Positions 1 to 7,970 of a stretch of 64,000 bases of DNA are shown one piece after another (the first letter of the stretch is position 1; every line of letters begins with the position of its first letter). Below the pieces are notes generated by a model. That model worked only from the letters and a program-made list of their open reading frames with translations. It did not search any database and had not been told where the DNA came from. This DNA is from Paenibacillus_AQ nitricinens (GTDB taxonomy: Bacteria; Bacillota; Bacilli; Paenibacillales; Paenibacillaceae): assembly GCF_052056485.1 (NCBI RefSeq), contig NZ_CP183948.1:4898001-4962000 (forward strand), written 5' to 3'. The position numbers and the translations under genes are program-made.

Positions 1-1514
1 AGGAGCGTTTAACGGCAGCACCTAATGAACCCGCTCCTAGCAATGCTACCATTAACCACGCTATGGATAATGTGTACAGAACCATTTATCCGGGATATGT
101 TCAGAACGTTCGGATCATAGATTCCAAGAACGAACCTATTTATGAATTAGGCTATGATGGCATTCCCAATCCAAAGTATGGGGAAATCATGAAACAGGTA
201 GATCTGAATGCCCCTTATGACAGTCTTAATTATGTAAAAAGCTATCGTGCTTCCCATACGATTGTCCTGGGGCGTAAAATTTTTGATCAAGAAGACATTG
301 GCGTTCCATTAGGTTATGTGTTTGTTTTTATCGGCGGGGAGTTATTCTCAAAAGTCATTCTTTCCAGTGTGGACTTAGGAACTGGTTCTAATCTGCTTAT
401 CATGAATAGAGAAGGAATAGTGATGTCCTCCAACCTAAAGGGTACAACACTTGGAGCAGCCTATGATAAAGGTCAACTTTTCAACCAAATCAAAGAACAA
501 GAGTCACAGAAGAACCATTCCTTTCAAGGCTTAGTCAATGGCAAAATGCATCAGATCTCCTATATCAATAATAATCAATTAGGCTGGTACATGATTTCTA
601 CGGTTCCCTTCTCTTATATTAATTCTGAGACAAGTAAAATCACCACGGGACTCCTTATCGTTGTCAGCATCATTGTAGTCCTTTGTATCCTAATTATCAT
701 CGTCTTGTATAAAAGTATCCTGAAGCCTATCAAACAAATTATTGTCTTCTGTAATCAAATTTTTTATGGAAATTTATCCAATCGTATAGAAGATCACAGT
801 AACGATGAGATGGGTGTTCTGGCAAATAGGATTAATAGTATGGTCAGCCGGATTGAGCAACTGATAGAGGATCAACAGAAAGATCAAAAGAGGCAGCGTT
901 CGCTTGAATTACAAATGCTACAATCACAGATTAACCCTCATTTTTTATTCAACACTCTAAATTCCTTGCGATGGCTCGCAATGATTAACCAGGTTCCCGT
1001 GCTAAGTGATGGTATCTCCTCTCTCGCAGAATTACTGCGAAGTACCATCATCGATCAAGATGAGGAAATAACCATCAAACAGGAGCTTAATAATCTGGAC
1101 AATTACTTTGCCATTCAAAAAATACGTTATGCTGATCGATTTGACGTTGAATATGATCTAGATGAATCGGTCTTAGATAGTCTGATCCCTAAACTTATTC
1201 TGCAGCCGATCGCTGAGAACGCTATCATCCATGGGGTTACGGATATTGGAGGAAAGGTTCTTATTCGCATTAAGGTTTACGCAAAAAATGAATACACACT
1301 TGTTATAGAAATCATTGATAACGGAAAAGGCTTTGACACGAAAAAATCGGAAAAGGCTGATACGCTGTCCGGTATCGGAATTTCTAATGTAGCCGATCGC
1401 ATTAAGCTTCAATATGGTGAGAGCTACGGACTATTCATCACAAGCTTAGTGGGTCAAGGCACCTGTTGCCGCCTGATTATCCCCAAACAAACCTACGAAG
1501 AAGATAAGGGGTGA
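1..1514 (+). CDS. YesM-type sensor histidine kinase, 5' end outside the window
   Basis: The reading frame is open from the window edge (frame of position 3), so the N-terminus is missing and the first ATG at 63 is only internal. The visible part holds an extracellular Cache-like sensory region and a membrane segment (about 195-220 counting from that ATG). A HAMP-like linker follows, then the His_kinase motif around QINPHFLFNTLN, and a HATPase_c domain with the N box (AENAIIHG) and G box (DNGKGFD, SGIGISN). This is the YesM/LytS type, which phosphorylates an AraC-type response regulator in response to an extracellular, often carbohydrate, ligand. The stop overlaps the next frame (GTGA at 1511-1514), so the two genes are cotranscribed. 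The cognate target lies to the left and cannot be seen. Confidence 0.93.
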   Translation, partial: ERLTAAPNEPAPSNATINHAMDNVYRTIYPGYVQNVRIIDSKNEPIYELGYDGIPNPKYGEIMKQVDLNAPYDSLNYVKSYRASHTIVLGRKIFDQEDIGVPLGYVFVFIGGELFSKVILSSVDLGTGSNLLIMNREGIVMSSNLKGTTLGAAYDKGQLFNQIKEQESQKNHSFQGLVNGKMHQISYINNNQLGWYMISTVPFSYINSETSKITTGLLIVVSIIVVLCILIIIVLYKSILKPIKQIIVFCNQIFYGNLSNRIEDHSNDEMGVLANRINSMVSRIEQLIEDQQKDQKRQRSLELQMLQSQINPHFLFNTLNSLRWLAMINQVPVLSDGISSLAELLRSTIIDQDEEITIKQELNNLDNYFAIQKIRYADRFDVEYDLDESVLDSLIPKLILQPIAENAIIHGVTDIGGKVLIRIKVYAKNEYTLVIEIIDNGKGFDTKKSEKADTLSGIGISNVADRIKLQYGESYGLFITSLVGQGTCCRLIIPKQTYEEDKG

Positions 1515-1519
1515 TACTA

Positions 1520-3136
1520 GTGTATCCAATGTATAATGTAATGCTGGTGGATGATGAACCTATTGTAAAAGTCGCGCTCAGAACCATGATTCCGTGGGAA
1601 GAGCTTGGATATATGATCTGTGCTACAGCCTCTGACGGAATTGAAGCTTTAACCCTTGTCGAGAAATTTAATCCCCATATCATCATTACAGATCTCAAAA
1701 TGCCTAATATGGATGGTTTGCAGCTGATAAAAGAACTGAATAACAGAGGGTTTGCAGGAAAAATCCTGGTGGCAAGTAACCACGGGGAGTATGAGTTGGT
1801 TCGCGAAGCATTAGTTCTTGGCGCTGTAGATTACATGCTTAAGATTAGTATGAAGACTGCGGACCTCATCCAGTTGCTGGAGAAATCCACGCACCTAATT
1901 CAAGAACAGCTTCAGTCCAAGCAGCAGCTAGAGACACAATCTCAGCTATTGCAACACAATTTAAAGAGTGTAAAAAATGCGATTTTAAAAGATTATTTTA
2001 CCGACCCCTATTATGATATGAACCAGCTTGAACAGCAAGATTCTATAACACTCGCTTTTAGTGAAAATAGCTGCTATTTGTTCTACATTACCTTTGAGCA
2101 AAATAGCGCCAGCCCTAGCGAACGGAAAAATCAACTTTCGGTATCCTTCATTGAAAACATCATCTTAGATATCCTGGAAACCGTAGATCAATTCGAAATT
2201 ATTCAGCTTGAATCGAATGCATTGTTGCTGCTAATCTCCACTGATACCTTAGATAATCAGCAAATTATCCGTACCGACTTTATCCATAGAGTCATCCAGT
2301 TGATCAAAATGTATATTTCCATTACCCCTACCATTGTTTATTCCCAGCCCATTAGAGGATACGCTGAGGCGAAAGTAATGCTAGAGCGATGTAAAGAATC
2401 CTTGGAAATCCAATTTTACAACGATATAACGATTATTGATCCCGAGATTGTCCATTTAAATGATACGCTCGATTTCGAAAACGTTCATGAGTTCTCTACA
2501 AATTTAATACAGGCCTGGAAACGCTCCGGCGTTGAAGCCGTTAATCAAGCCATTCATAATTTCCTTGAGACCTGCAGATCGAAACAAATAAAGCCGGCTG
2601 AAGCCAAAACATTCATCGTCAATTGTCTGCACTATCTTCCATTATGCGATGCTCACATTATCGTTGAAGATCCAAAGCTTTTGAAAACAACTATTGAGAA
2701 TATTGCAAATAGTAAGCGAAGTGCTGAGATTCTAACGCAGATGGAGCTTTTATTTCAATTATTCACCCATCAAAAACAACAGATTGTGACTACCCATAAT
2801 AGGGATGTTAAACAAACCATTGATTACATCAATGCAAATTATCAGAAAAAGCTGACCTTATCTCTGATTGCCAAGCAGGTCAACTTAAGTGAGAACTATC
2901 TATCCCGAATCTTTAAAGAAGAAGTCGGCCAAAGTATCATTCATTACATTAATACCGTAAAAATGGAGAAGGCCGCAGAGTTAATTCTAAAGGGCAACAC
3001 TTATGTCAAAGAGATTTCCACGCAAATCGGTATACATGATCAATTTTATTTCACCAGACTTTTCAAGAAGCATTTTGGTGTTAATCCGAGTGAATATAAA
3101 GATTATGTTCAAGCGACGCTTGGCTCAGGAAATTAA
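1520..3136 (+). CDS. YesN-type response regulator with AraC output domain
   Basis: An N-terminal receiver domain shows the acidic pocket (LVDDEP), the phospho-acceptor Asp in ITDLKMPNMDG and the conserved Lys in YMLKIS. A middle region of about 280 residues follows, and the C-terminal 100 residues hold a double helix-turn-helix of the AraC family (LTLSLIAKQVNLSENYLSRIFKEE and the HFGVNPSEYK end). I chose the GTG at 1520 because AAGGGG at 1505-1510 lies 9 bases upstream; a GTG at 1511 would sit on the ribosome binding site. It follows the sensor kinase with an overlap or near overlap and forms a two-component pair. A bidirectional terminator follows at 3159-3195. Confidence 0.93.
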   Translation: MYPMYNVMLVDDEPIVKVALRTMIPWEELGYMICATASDGIEALTLVEKFNPHIIITDLKMPNMDGLQLIKELNNRGFAGKILVASNHGEYELVREALVLGAVDYMLKISMKTADLIQLLEKSTHLIQEQLQSKQQLETQSQLLQHNLKSVKNAILKDYFTDPYYDMNQLEQQDSITLAFSENSCYLFYITFEQNSASPSERKNQLSVSFIENIILDILETVDQFEIIQLESNALLLLISTDTLDNQQIIRTDFIHRVIQLIKMYISITPTIVYSQPIRGYAEAKVMLERCKESLEIQFYNDITIIDPEIVHLNDTLDFENVHEFSTNLIQAWKRSGVEAVNQAIHNFLETCRSKQIKPAEAKTFIVNCLHYLPLCDAHIIVEDPKLLKTTIENIANSKRSAEILTQMELLFQLFTHQKQQIVTTHNRDVKQTIDYINANYQKKLTLSLIAKQVNLSENYLSRIFKEEVGQSIIHYINTVKMEKAAELILKGNTYVKEISTQIGIHDQFYFTRLFKKHFGVNPSEYKDYVQATLGSGN

Positions 3137-3158
3137 AGATCATTTCTTTTACGACGAA

Positions 3159-3195
3159 AGGCCATTGCTGTAGATCAGCAATGGCCTCTTTTTTT
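3159..3195. terminator. Bidirectional intrinsic terminator
   Basis: A perfect 12-bp stem (AGGCCATTGCTG at 3159-3170 with its complement at 3176-3187) and a 5-base loop are followed by a T run on the plus strand. It lies between the convergent response regulator and DinB-like genes. Confidence 0.9.
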
Positions 3196-3198
3196 GGT

Positions 3199-3747
3199 TT
3201 ACATCACTTTCCGAAACAATTCCTTGTTTAATCGCTCCAGCTGCAGAAGATGATGACGATAGTGCATTTCAATAAGCAGGAACCATTCCTCCGCGCATAG
3301 TCCACCGAATCGCGGATGAGATACGGTATTAAGTTTGGACGCTTTTTCAAGAGACGGTTCGACCTCTCTCATTCTTTGGATGACTGATTGTAACCCTTGA
3401 ATTAATTGTTCTTTGCTCTCCGGCTGCTCCGGTGTATATTGGGCAGAAGGCGGAACCTGAATACGAATGGGTGGAAAGCTTCCTTGTGCAAATATAGCCG
3501 CACCATCCTCGGTTTTCCCTACATGAGATATTAAGGGATCTTGGCTTGGCGCCAGACATTGATCAATATTACGAAGCTGCATATACAGTGCCGAGTTAAT
3601 GAGATGTTGAACCATCTGTCCGATGGACCACTCGTTTTCACTTGGCTTTTGCTTCAGCTGTTCCAGATTGAATCGCTCTAATTCATGAATATAGTATGTC
3701 GCAGTTTCTTCAAAACGTTGTAAGGCTTCTTTAGTTGTAATCATCAT
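3199..3747 (-). CDS. DinB-like (DinB_2 superfamily) putative metal-dependent protein
   Basis: This 182-residue protein is predicted to be a four-helix bundle. The N-terminal helix pair has WSIGQMVQHLINS and the C-terminal helix has the HYRHHLLQLERLNKE pattern typical of DinB_2 proteins. The His of QHL and those of MHYRHH would be the metal ligands. Members are small metal-binding proteins, some acting as thiol transferases (BstA/YfiT-like), so the exact reaction here is not known. An AGAGGAG ribosome binding site precedes the ATG at 3747. The gene is convergent with the two-component pair and lies downstream of the terminator of the WYL regulator, so it is probably monocistronic. Confidence 0.8.
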   Translation of the reverse strand: MMITTKEALQRFEETATYYIHELERFNLEQLKQKPSENEWSIGQMVQHLINSALYMQLRNIDQCLAPSQDPLISHVGKTEDGAAIFAQGSFPPIRIQVPPSAQYTPEQPESKEQLIQGLQSVIQRMREVEPSLEKASKLNTVSHPRFGGLCAEEWFLLIEMHYRHHLLQLERLNKELFRKVM

Positions 3748-3785
3748 ATTTCAGCTCCTCTAGTCATTAATTATCCAAGTATACA

Positions 3786-3821
3786 AAAACGCTACTGACA
3801 GCGTTATGTCAGTAGCGTTTT
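3786..3821 (-). terminator. Terminator overlapping the 3' end of the WYL regulator gene
   Basis: AAAACGCTACTGACA (3786-3800) pairs with TGTCAGTAGCGTTTT (3807-3821), a perfect 15-bp stem. The right arm lies inside the last codons of the WYL gene (stop at 3809-3811), so coding sequence and terminator share bases. Confidence 0.8.
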
Positions 3822-4756
3822 AACATTATTTCCAGCTCGTTTCTAACTTGATGGCGAAAAGATTCCGGCTCTAGCACAACCATGCCGCCTCCCCAGCCCA
3901 GCACCCATTGCAGCAATTCCGCTGGCTCTCGAACTCGAAAAGTAACCAGTAAGCCTTCCGCATGCTCCTCTATAGTTTCAATATAGAAATTGTTCGATTC
4001 CCTCACCCTATCGGCTATGTCCGAATGGACTAAGATAAGCACATGAACGTTGCGATCATCAGGAGGTTGGTATACCTCCAATTGGAAATCCGCTGGCAGT
4101 ATGAATTTATCTTCCAGATCTATAAGCTCCCTCATTCGGGATAACCGGAAATGACGGATGCCTTGACGCAATTCACACCAAGCGACGAGTACCCATGATC
4201 CTTGATGAAGCACAAGTCCGTAAGGAGCAACCGTACGAATACTTTGACGGTTCCCATCGGCTTCGGCGATTCTTTTGGAATAACGAAATCTTATTTTCCT
4301 CTCCTCCAATATCGCTCGACGAATGGCTTCCAGACATGCCTTTTCTTGTATTGGTGCTATATCTGCTGCGGATGCAAATAAACGAAAACTTTTGCGGATC
4401 TGTGACGCTTTACTGCGGATGGCTTCTGGAAGGATAGCTTCTATCTTTGCTTTAGAGCTTCTAGCCTTATTGCTATAGTGGGCATCAAACCACTGCTCGA
4501 TAAAGTCAGTCCCGATAAGCAATGTCACTGCTTCGTCCAGCGTGAAACTAACGGGTGGCAGGAAATACCCCTCGATTAAGGAGTAGCCCTGCCCTGGCGC
4601 TCCTATTATGGATACGCCCGCTTCACTCAGTGCCTGAATATCCCGATAGATAGTTCTCACACTCGTTTCAAACGTAGCCGCCAAATCCTCCGCCCGTAAC
4701 ATTTTATTTCGCTGCAGTTCAAGCACTATAGCTAACAATCGATCCATTTTGTTCAT
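3809..4756 (-). CDS. HTH/WYL-domain transcriptional regulator (YafY/DeoR-like)
   Basis: A 315-residue one-component regulator. Residues 1-60 form a DeoR-type winged helix (MLRAEDLAATFETSVRTIYRDIQALSEAG is split here by naming only its ends: MLRAEDLA and YRDIQALSEAG). Residues about 145-205 form a WYL domain (IRFRYSK, PYGLVLHQGSWVLVAWCE, IRHFRLSRM). The C-terminus is a WCX-like extension ending in LQWVLGWGGGMVVLEP. WYL domains bind small ligands or nucleic acid and the effector is unknown. GAGGGAGCG precedes the ATG at 4756. It is divergent from the CofE-like gene at 4898 and could regulate it, since the 141-bp gap holds promoter elements for that gene. Confidence 0.88.
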   Translation of the reverse strand: MNKMDRLLAIVLELQRNKMLRAEDLAATFETSVRTIYRDIQALSEAGVSIIGAPGQGYSLIEGYFLPPVSFTLDEAVTLLIGTDFIEQWFDAHYSNKARSSKAKIEAILPEAIRSKASQIRKSFRLFASAADIAPIQEKACLEAIRRAILEERKIRFRYSKRIAEADGNRQSIRTVAPYGLVLHQGSWVLVAWCELRQGIRHFRLSRMRELIDLEDKFILPADFQLEVYQPPDDRNVHVLILVHSDIADRVRESNNFYIETIEEHAEGLLVTFRVREPAELLQWVLGWGGGMVVLEPESFRHQVRNELEIMLKRY

Positions 4757-4807
4757 ACGGCGCTCCCTCTATAAATCCTTTTTATATTAGATATCACAAA
4801 CATTAAT

Positions 4808-4890
4808 TTCACTTATATCGCTTAAAAGGGTATAGTAATATAGGATAAAAACCATTACTTATATAGAGAGTATACCCTTATAAGAGGAGA
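4808..4890 (+). promoter_or_regulatory. Promoter, dyad and ribosome binding site of the CofE-like gene
   Basis: TTCACT (4808-4813) and TATAGT (4831-4836) are spaced 17 bp and read as -35 and -10. GGGTATA at 4828-4834 is mirrored by TATACCC at 4871-4877, with inner GTAAT (4835-4839) and ATTAC (4854-4858) arms. This dyad covers the -10 and start site and could be an operator, perhaps for the divergent WYL protein. AGGAGA at 4885-4890 precedes the TTG start by 7 bases. Confidence 0.5.
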
Positions 4891-4897
4891 GATTGTA

Positions 4898-6088
4898 TTG
4901 GAAAGAGTAGTTGGAACAGTGGTGCGCGGACTTCGCGGACCCATCATTAACAATGGGGATAACATAGAAGAAATCGTAGTTCAGACCGTATTGAATGCTG
5001 CAACAATCGAGGGTTTTAAGATAGAGGATCGCGACATTGTAACCGTAACAGAATCCATTGTGGCTCGGGCACAAGGAAACTATGCGACCATTGATAATAT
5101 TGCTGCTGATATTAAAGCAAAATTCGGTGAAGAGACTGTGGGTGTTATTTTCCCTATTCTTAGCCGTAACCGGTTTGCTAACTGCTTGCGTGGAATTGCC
5201 AAAGGGGCACAAAAAGTAGTCTTAATGTTAAGCTATCCATCGGATGAAGTAGGCAACCATCTTGTAGACATCGACGAATTAGATGCTAAGGGTGTCAATC
5301 CATGGACGGATGTATTAACTGAGGCTCAGTTCCGTGAACATTTCGGCTATATTAAGCACCCATTCACAGGTGTTGACTATATCGAATATTATAAAAGCTT
5401 AATTGAAGCTGAAGGTGTGGCTTGTGAAGTCATCTTCTCCAACAATCCGAAAACCATTTTAAACTACACAAAAAATGTATTAACTTGTGATATTCACACA
5501 CGGTTCAGAACCAAACGAATTCTCATGAGCAATGGTGCTGAAAAAGTATTTGGTCTGGATGATGTTCTTACACAATCCATCGATGGCAGCGGCTTTAACG
5601 AAGCTTATGGTCTGCTTGGCTCTAATAAAGCAACAGAAGAAAGCGTAAAGCTATTCCCTAATAACTGCCAACCTATCGTAGATGGTATCCAAGCAAAAAT
5701 TAAAGAAATTACAGGTAAAACTGTAGAAGTAATGGTCTATGGCGATGGTGCATTCAAAGATCCGGTCGGTAAAATATGGGAACTGGCAGATCCAGTTGTA
5801 TCCCCTGCCTATACTGCAGGACTTGATGGAACGCCAAATGAGGTGAAATTGAAATATTTGGCCGATAACAACTTCTCTCATCTTCGTGGTGAAGAGCTGA
5901 AACAAGCCATTTCTAAATATATCCAGAATAAAAATGAGGATCTGGTTGGTGCGATGGAAGCCCAAGGGACTACACCTCGTAGATTAACGGACCTGATTGG
6001 TTCATTATCTGATTTGACTTCTGGTAGTGGAGACAAAGGAACACCAATGATTTATATTCAAGGTTACTTCGATAACTATACAAAATAA
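4898..6088 (+). CDS. CofE-like (coenzyme F420-0:L-glutamate ligase family) protein
   Basis: A 396-residue protein starting at TTG 4898, set by AGGAGA 7 bases upstream. The N-terminal third matches the CofE fold pattern: a nucleotide/metal-site Asp in NNGDNIEEIV, and EDRDIVTVTESIVARAQG, which parallels the CofE stretch that introduces its strand-turn core. Typical CofE is about 250 residues, so this protein has about 140 extra residues. CofE adds gamma-linked glutamate to F420, but no other F420 gene is visible here and Firmicutes of this group are not known F420 producers. The true substrate is therefore open. It is a single gene with its own promoter and a strong terminator. Confidence 0.7.
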   Translation: MERVVGTVVRGLRGPIINNGDNIEEIVVQTVLNAATIEGFKIEDRDIVTVTESIVARAQGNYATIDNIAADIKAKFGEETVGVIFPILSRNRFANCLRGIAKGAQKVVLMLSYPSDEVGNHLVDIDELDAKGVNPWTDVLTEAQFREHFGYIKHPFTGVDYIEYYKSLIEAEGVACEVIFSNNPKTILNYTKNVLTCDIHTRFRTKRILMSNGAEKVFGLDDVLTQSIDGSGFNEAYGLLGSNKATEESVKLFPNNCQPIVDGIQAKIKEITGKTVEVMVYGDGAFKDPVGKIWELADPVVSPAYTAGLDGTPNEVKLKYLADNNFSHLRGEELKQAISKYIQNKNEDLVGAMEAQGTTPRRLTDLIGSLSDLTSGSGDKGTPMIYIQGYFDNYTK

Positions 6089-6093
6089 TATAA

Positions 6094-6137
6094 GTACAAA
6101 AAAGGGAGCCTCTTAACGAGAGCTCCCTTTTTTGTAC
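6094..6137 (+). terminator. Strong intrinsic terminator
   Basis: GTACAAAAAAGGGAGC (6094-6109) and its exact complement at 6122-6137 form a 16-bp stem with built-in A and T runs, so it can work in both directions. It closes the CofE-like gene. Confidence 0.9.
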
Positions 6138-6257
6138 TTTGCGTTTTATAGATTAGTTATGATGAACGAAAAGCAGCCCCTGTTTCGCACACCGTAGGTT
6201 AAAATGGAAGTTAAAAGGACAACCATTTCAGAGCTACATACGAAAGGAGCTGTTACT

Positions 6258-7373
6258 ATGAAGAATACCATAAAATACGTTGGTTTGGATGTATCTAAAG
6301 AAAAAATTGCGGTGGCCATTGCAGATGAGGGTCGAGAACCCGCGCGATATTATGGAGCCATTCCCCATACCCCTGATGCAGTCGCTAAAATAATTCGGAA
6401 ACTCAAAGGTTCAGGGATTACGCTAGAGGTCTGCTATGAAGCTGGACCTACCGGATATGACTTGTACCGCTGGTTGACGAAGATGGGGATTTCCTGCGTG
6501 GTGATCGCACCTTCGCGTATGCCACAGCGCCCTGGCGATGCCATAAAAACAGATCGACGGGATGCTGAAAAACTGGCTCAGCTCCACCGTGCAGGAGAAT
6601 TGACTGCGATTTATGTACCGACTCCAGAACTCGAAGCCTTACGAGATCTTATTCGTGCGCGAGAAGATGCTAGGCAAGACCTACATCGGGCTCGGCAACG
6701 ACTCATTCATTTTTTGTTGCGCCATCAAATTCACAAGCCAGAGGGCATGAAAAAACGCTGGACCAAAAGGTACCGGGAATGGTTGTCCATGCTGAGGTTT
6801 GATCATGCAGCTCAAGAACGAGTTTTCACCGAATCCCTGCAACAGCTCCGGGAAGTGGAGGAGCGAATCAAGCGCCTTGAAGCCGCAATGCGAGAAGAAG
6901 CGCAGATCTGTCCCTACGCACCTGTCATTCAAGCATTGCAAGGTCTGCGGGGAATCGCTCTGCTGACAGCTATGACTTTAGTGGTTGAGATTGGGAATTT
7001 CGAGCGTTTTCGTTCACCGGCTCAGCTCATGAGTTATCTGGGACTCGTCCCACGGGAGTATTCATCGGGAGCAAGCACCAAAAGAGGTAGTCTTACAAAA
7101 GTCGGAAATTCTGGAGTAAGGCGCGCACTGGTAGAGTCTGCATGGAGTTACCGTCACCGTCCAGCGATTAAAGGAGATTTAACCGTGCGATTGGAGGGGC
7201 AAAGTGCTCATGTGCATGAAACGTCGTGGAAGGCCCAAGAACGGTTACACAGCAAGTATCTGAAGTTAGTCAGACGCGGGAAGCACCGAAATTTAACCAT
7301 GGCTGCAGTAGGTCGTGAGTTAGTTGGATTCATCTGGTCGATTGCGGTAGACGCAGAACGAAGAATGGCATAA
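6258..7373 (+). CDS. IS110-family transposase (DEDD recombinase)
   Basis: From ATG 6258 (AAAGGAG at 6243-6249) the protein has 371 residues; an upstream in-frame ATG at 6204 lacks a good site. The N-terminal RuvC-like DEDD tetrad is complete: D11 (YVGLDVSK), E61 (CYEAGP), D99 and D102 (IKTDRRDAEKLA). The C-terminal Transposase_20 domain has LQGLRGIALLTA and the serine-bearing LTKVGNSGVRRAL. This matches the IS621 arrangement, in which a bridge RNA guides the recombinase. The frame is intact over its whole length, so the element may be active. Confidence 0.95.
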   Translation: MKNTIKYVGLDVSKEKIAVAIADEGREPARYYGAIPHTPDAVAKIIRKLKGSGITLEVCYEAGPTGYDLYRWLTKMGISCVVIAPSRMPQRPGDAIKTDRRDAEKLAQLHRAGELTAIYVPTPELEALRDLIRAREDARQDLHRARQRLIHFLLRHQIHKPEGMKKRWTKRYREWLSMLRFDHAAQERVFTESLQQLREVEERIKRLEAAMREEAQICPYAPVIQALQGLRGIALLTAMTLVVEIGNFERFRSPAQLMSYLGLVPREYSSGASTKRGSLTKVGNSGVRRALVESAWSYRHRPAIKGDLTVRLEGQSAHVHETSWKAQERLHSKYLKLVRRGKHRNLTMAAVGRELVGFIWSIAVDAERRMA

Positions 7374-7407
7374 TTCGAATAAGAAAGAATAAAAAATATC
7401 CCAAGAG

Positions 7408-7611
7408 ATTTGAATCCTTGGGGCATGGAGACAAAGAGAAAGGTACGAGGAGAATCCGTGAATTCCCTATGCACAGGATCCCTGATCTGACGTGCGAAAT
7501 TAGTTTGCGGAAGCTCTTTCGACGTAGGCATAACATGTGGTAACCAACCCACGGATAGCAGATTGCCAGCCGACGACTTGCATTTTGTCTCTGTGCCCAA
7601 GGGATTGAAAA
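7408..7611 (+). ncRNA. Candidate IS110 bridge RNA (structured right end)
   Basis: Positions 7408-7435 and 7584-7611 are imperfect inverted arms of 28 nt. Shared blocks on the arm and the reverse complement of its partner include AATCC, TTGGG, CA and GAGACAAA. Two of the differences (positions in GCATGGAG against GCACAGAG) become G-U wobbles in RNA, which favours a conserved RNA helix over a DNA repeat. Inside the 148-nt loop are smaller hairpins such as GTGG/CCAC near 7537-7552 and GCGAAA/TTTGC near 7494-7508. Location just after an IS110 transposase and total length near 200 nt suit a bridge RNA. This is inference; no covariance model was run. Confidence 0.4.
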
Positions 7612-7661
7612 CCCTTTGGTTTAAAGGGGAAAACAGGGGAATTGACGAATTCGTTCATAGC

Positions 7662-7839
7662 AGGGAATTTCTCCCTAAAATTCAGAGATATTTGATCATT
7701 AGGCTGACAATTAGGGAATTCCTCCCTATAATTCAACTGATTTGGTCGTGAATTTAGTTATCCCCCGATTTTTAGGGAGGAATTCCCTGATTCGATTCAT
7801 TTAGAGGAATGATCGGCTTTTATTAGGGAGATTTTCCCT
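7662..7839. repeat. Array of four 15-bp semipalindromic units
   Basis: Four AGGGA-N5-TCCCT units lie at 7662-7676, 7713-7727, 7774-7788 and 7825-7839, with start-to-start spacings of 51, 61 and 51 bp. Unit 3 is the exact reverse complement of unit 2, and units 1 and 4 are also in opposite orientation, so the array is itself mirror-like. Spacers are AT-rich and only loosely similar. It fills the noncoding space between the IS110 element and the terminator of the methyltransferase gene, and resembles a BIME/REP-type cluster. Confidence 0.75.
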
Positions 7840-7905
7840 AATCTAGTCACTGGTATAGATAGAACTAGCCAAGTATATCGATGCACTCGCTTTAAATCAA
7901 AATAA

Positions 7906-7953
7906 ACCTTAAGCCGAGTCGGATGAATATCCGTGCGGTTTAAGGTGTTTTTT
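7906..7953. terminator. Bidirectional terminator downstream of the methyltransferase gene
   Basis: ACCTTAAGCCG (7906-7916) pairs with CGGTTTAAGGT (7936-7946), with an inner GGAT/ATCC pair. A T7 run follows on the plus strand and A/T-rich sequence follows on the minus side. It serves the minus-strand gene ending at 7971. Confidence 0.8.
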
Positions 7954-7970
7954 TAACTTTTTACTTATCC

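Larger units (their letters stand above)
6177..7639 (+). mobile_element. IS110-family (IS1111-like layout) insertion sequence
   Basis: The transposase is flanked by a 9-bp inverted repeat: CCCCTGTTT at 6177-6185 and AAACAGGGG at 7631-7639. About 80 bp of noncoding sequence lies left of the transposase start and about 260 bp right of its stop. A short left end, a long right end and subterminal inverted repeats fit the IS1111 branch of IS110, where the guide RNA lies downstream of the transposase. Exact ends are not proven, because this family makes no clear target duplications. Confidence 0.55.

Noticed and set aside
7208..7751. Several small open frames in the IS110 right end and repeat array
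   Set aside because: They overlap inverted arms and repeats and have no ribosome sites; the region is better explained as noncoding RNA and repeats.
7662..7839. Regularly spaced repeats resembling a short CRISPR array
   Set aside because: Units are only 15 bp, occur in both orientations, and no cas gene is near.
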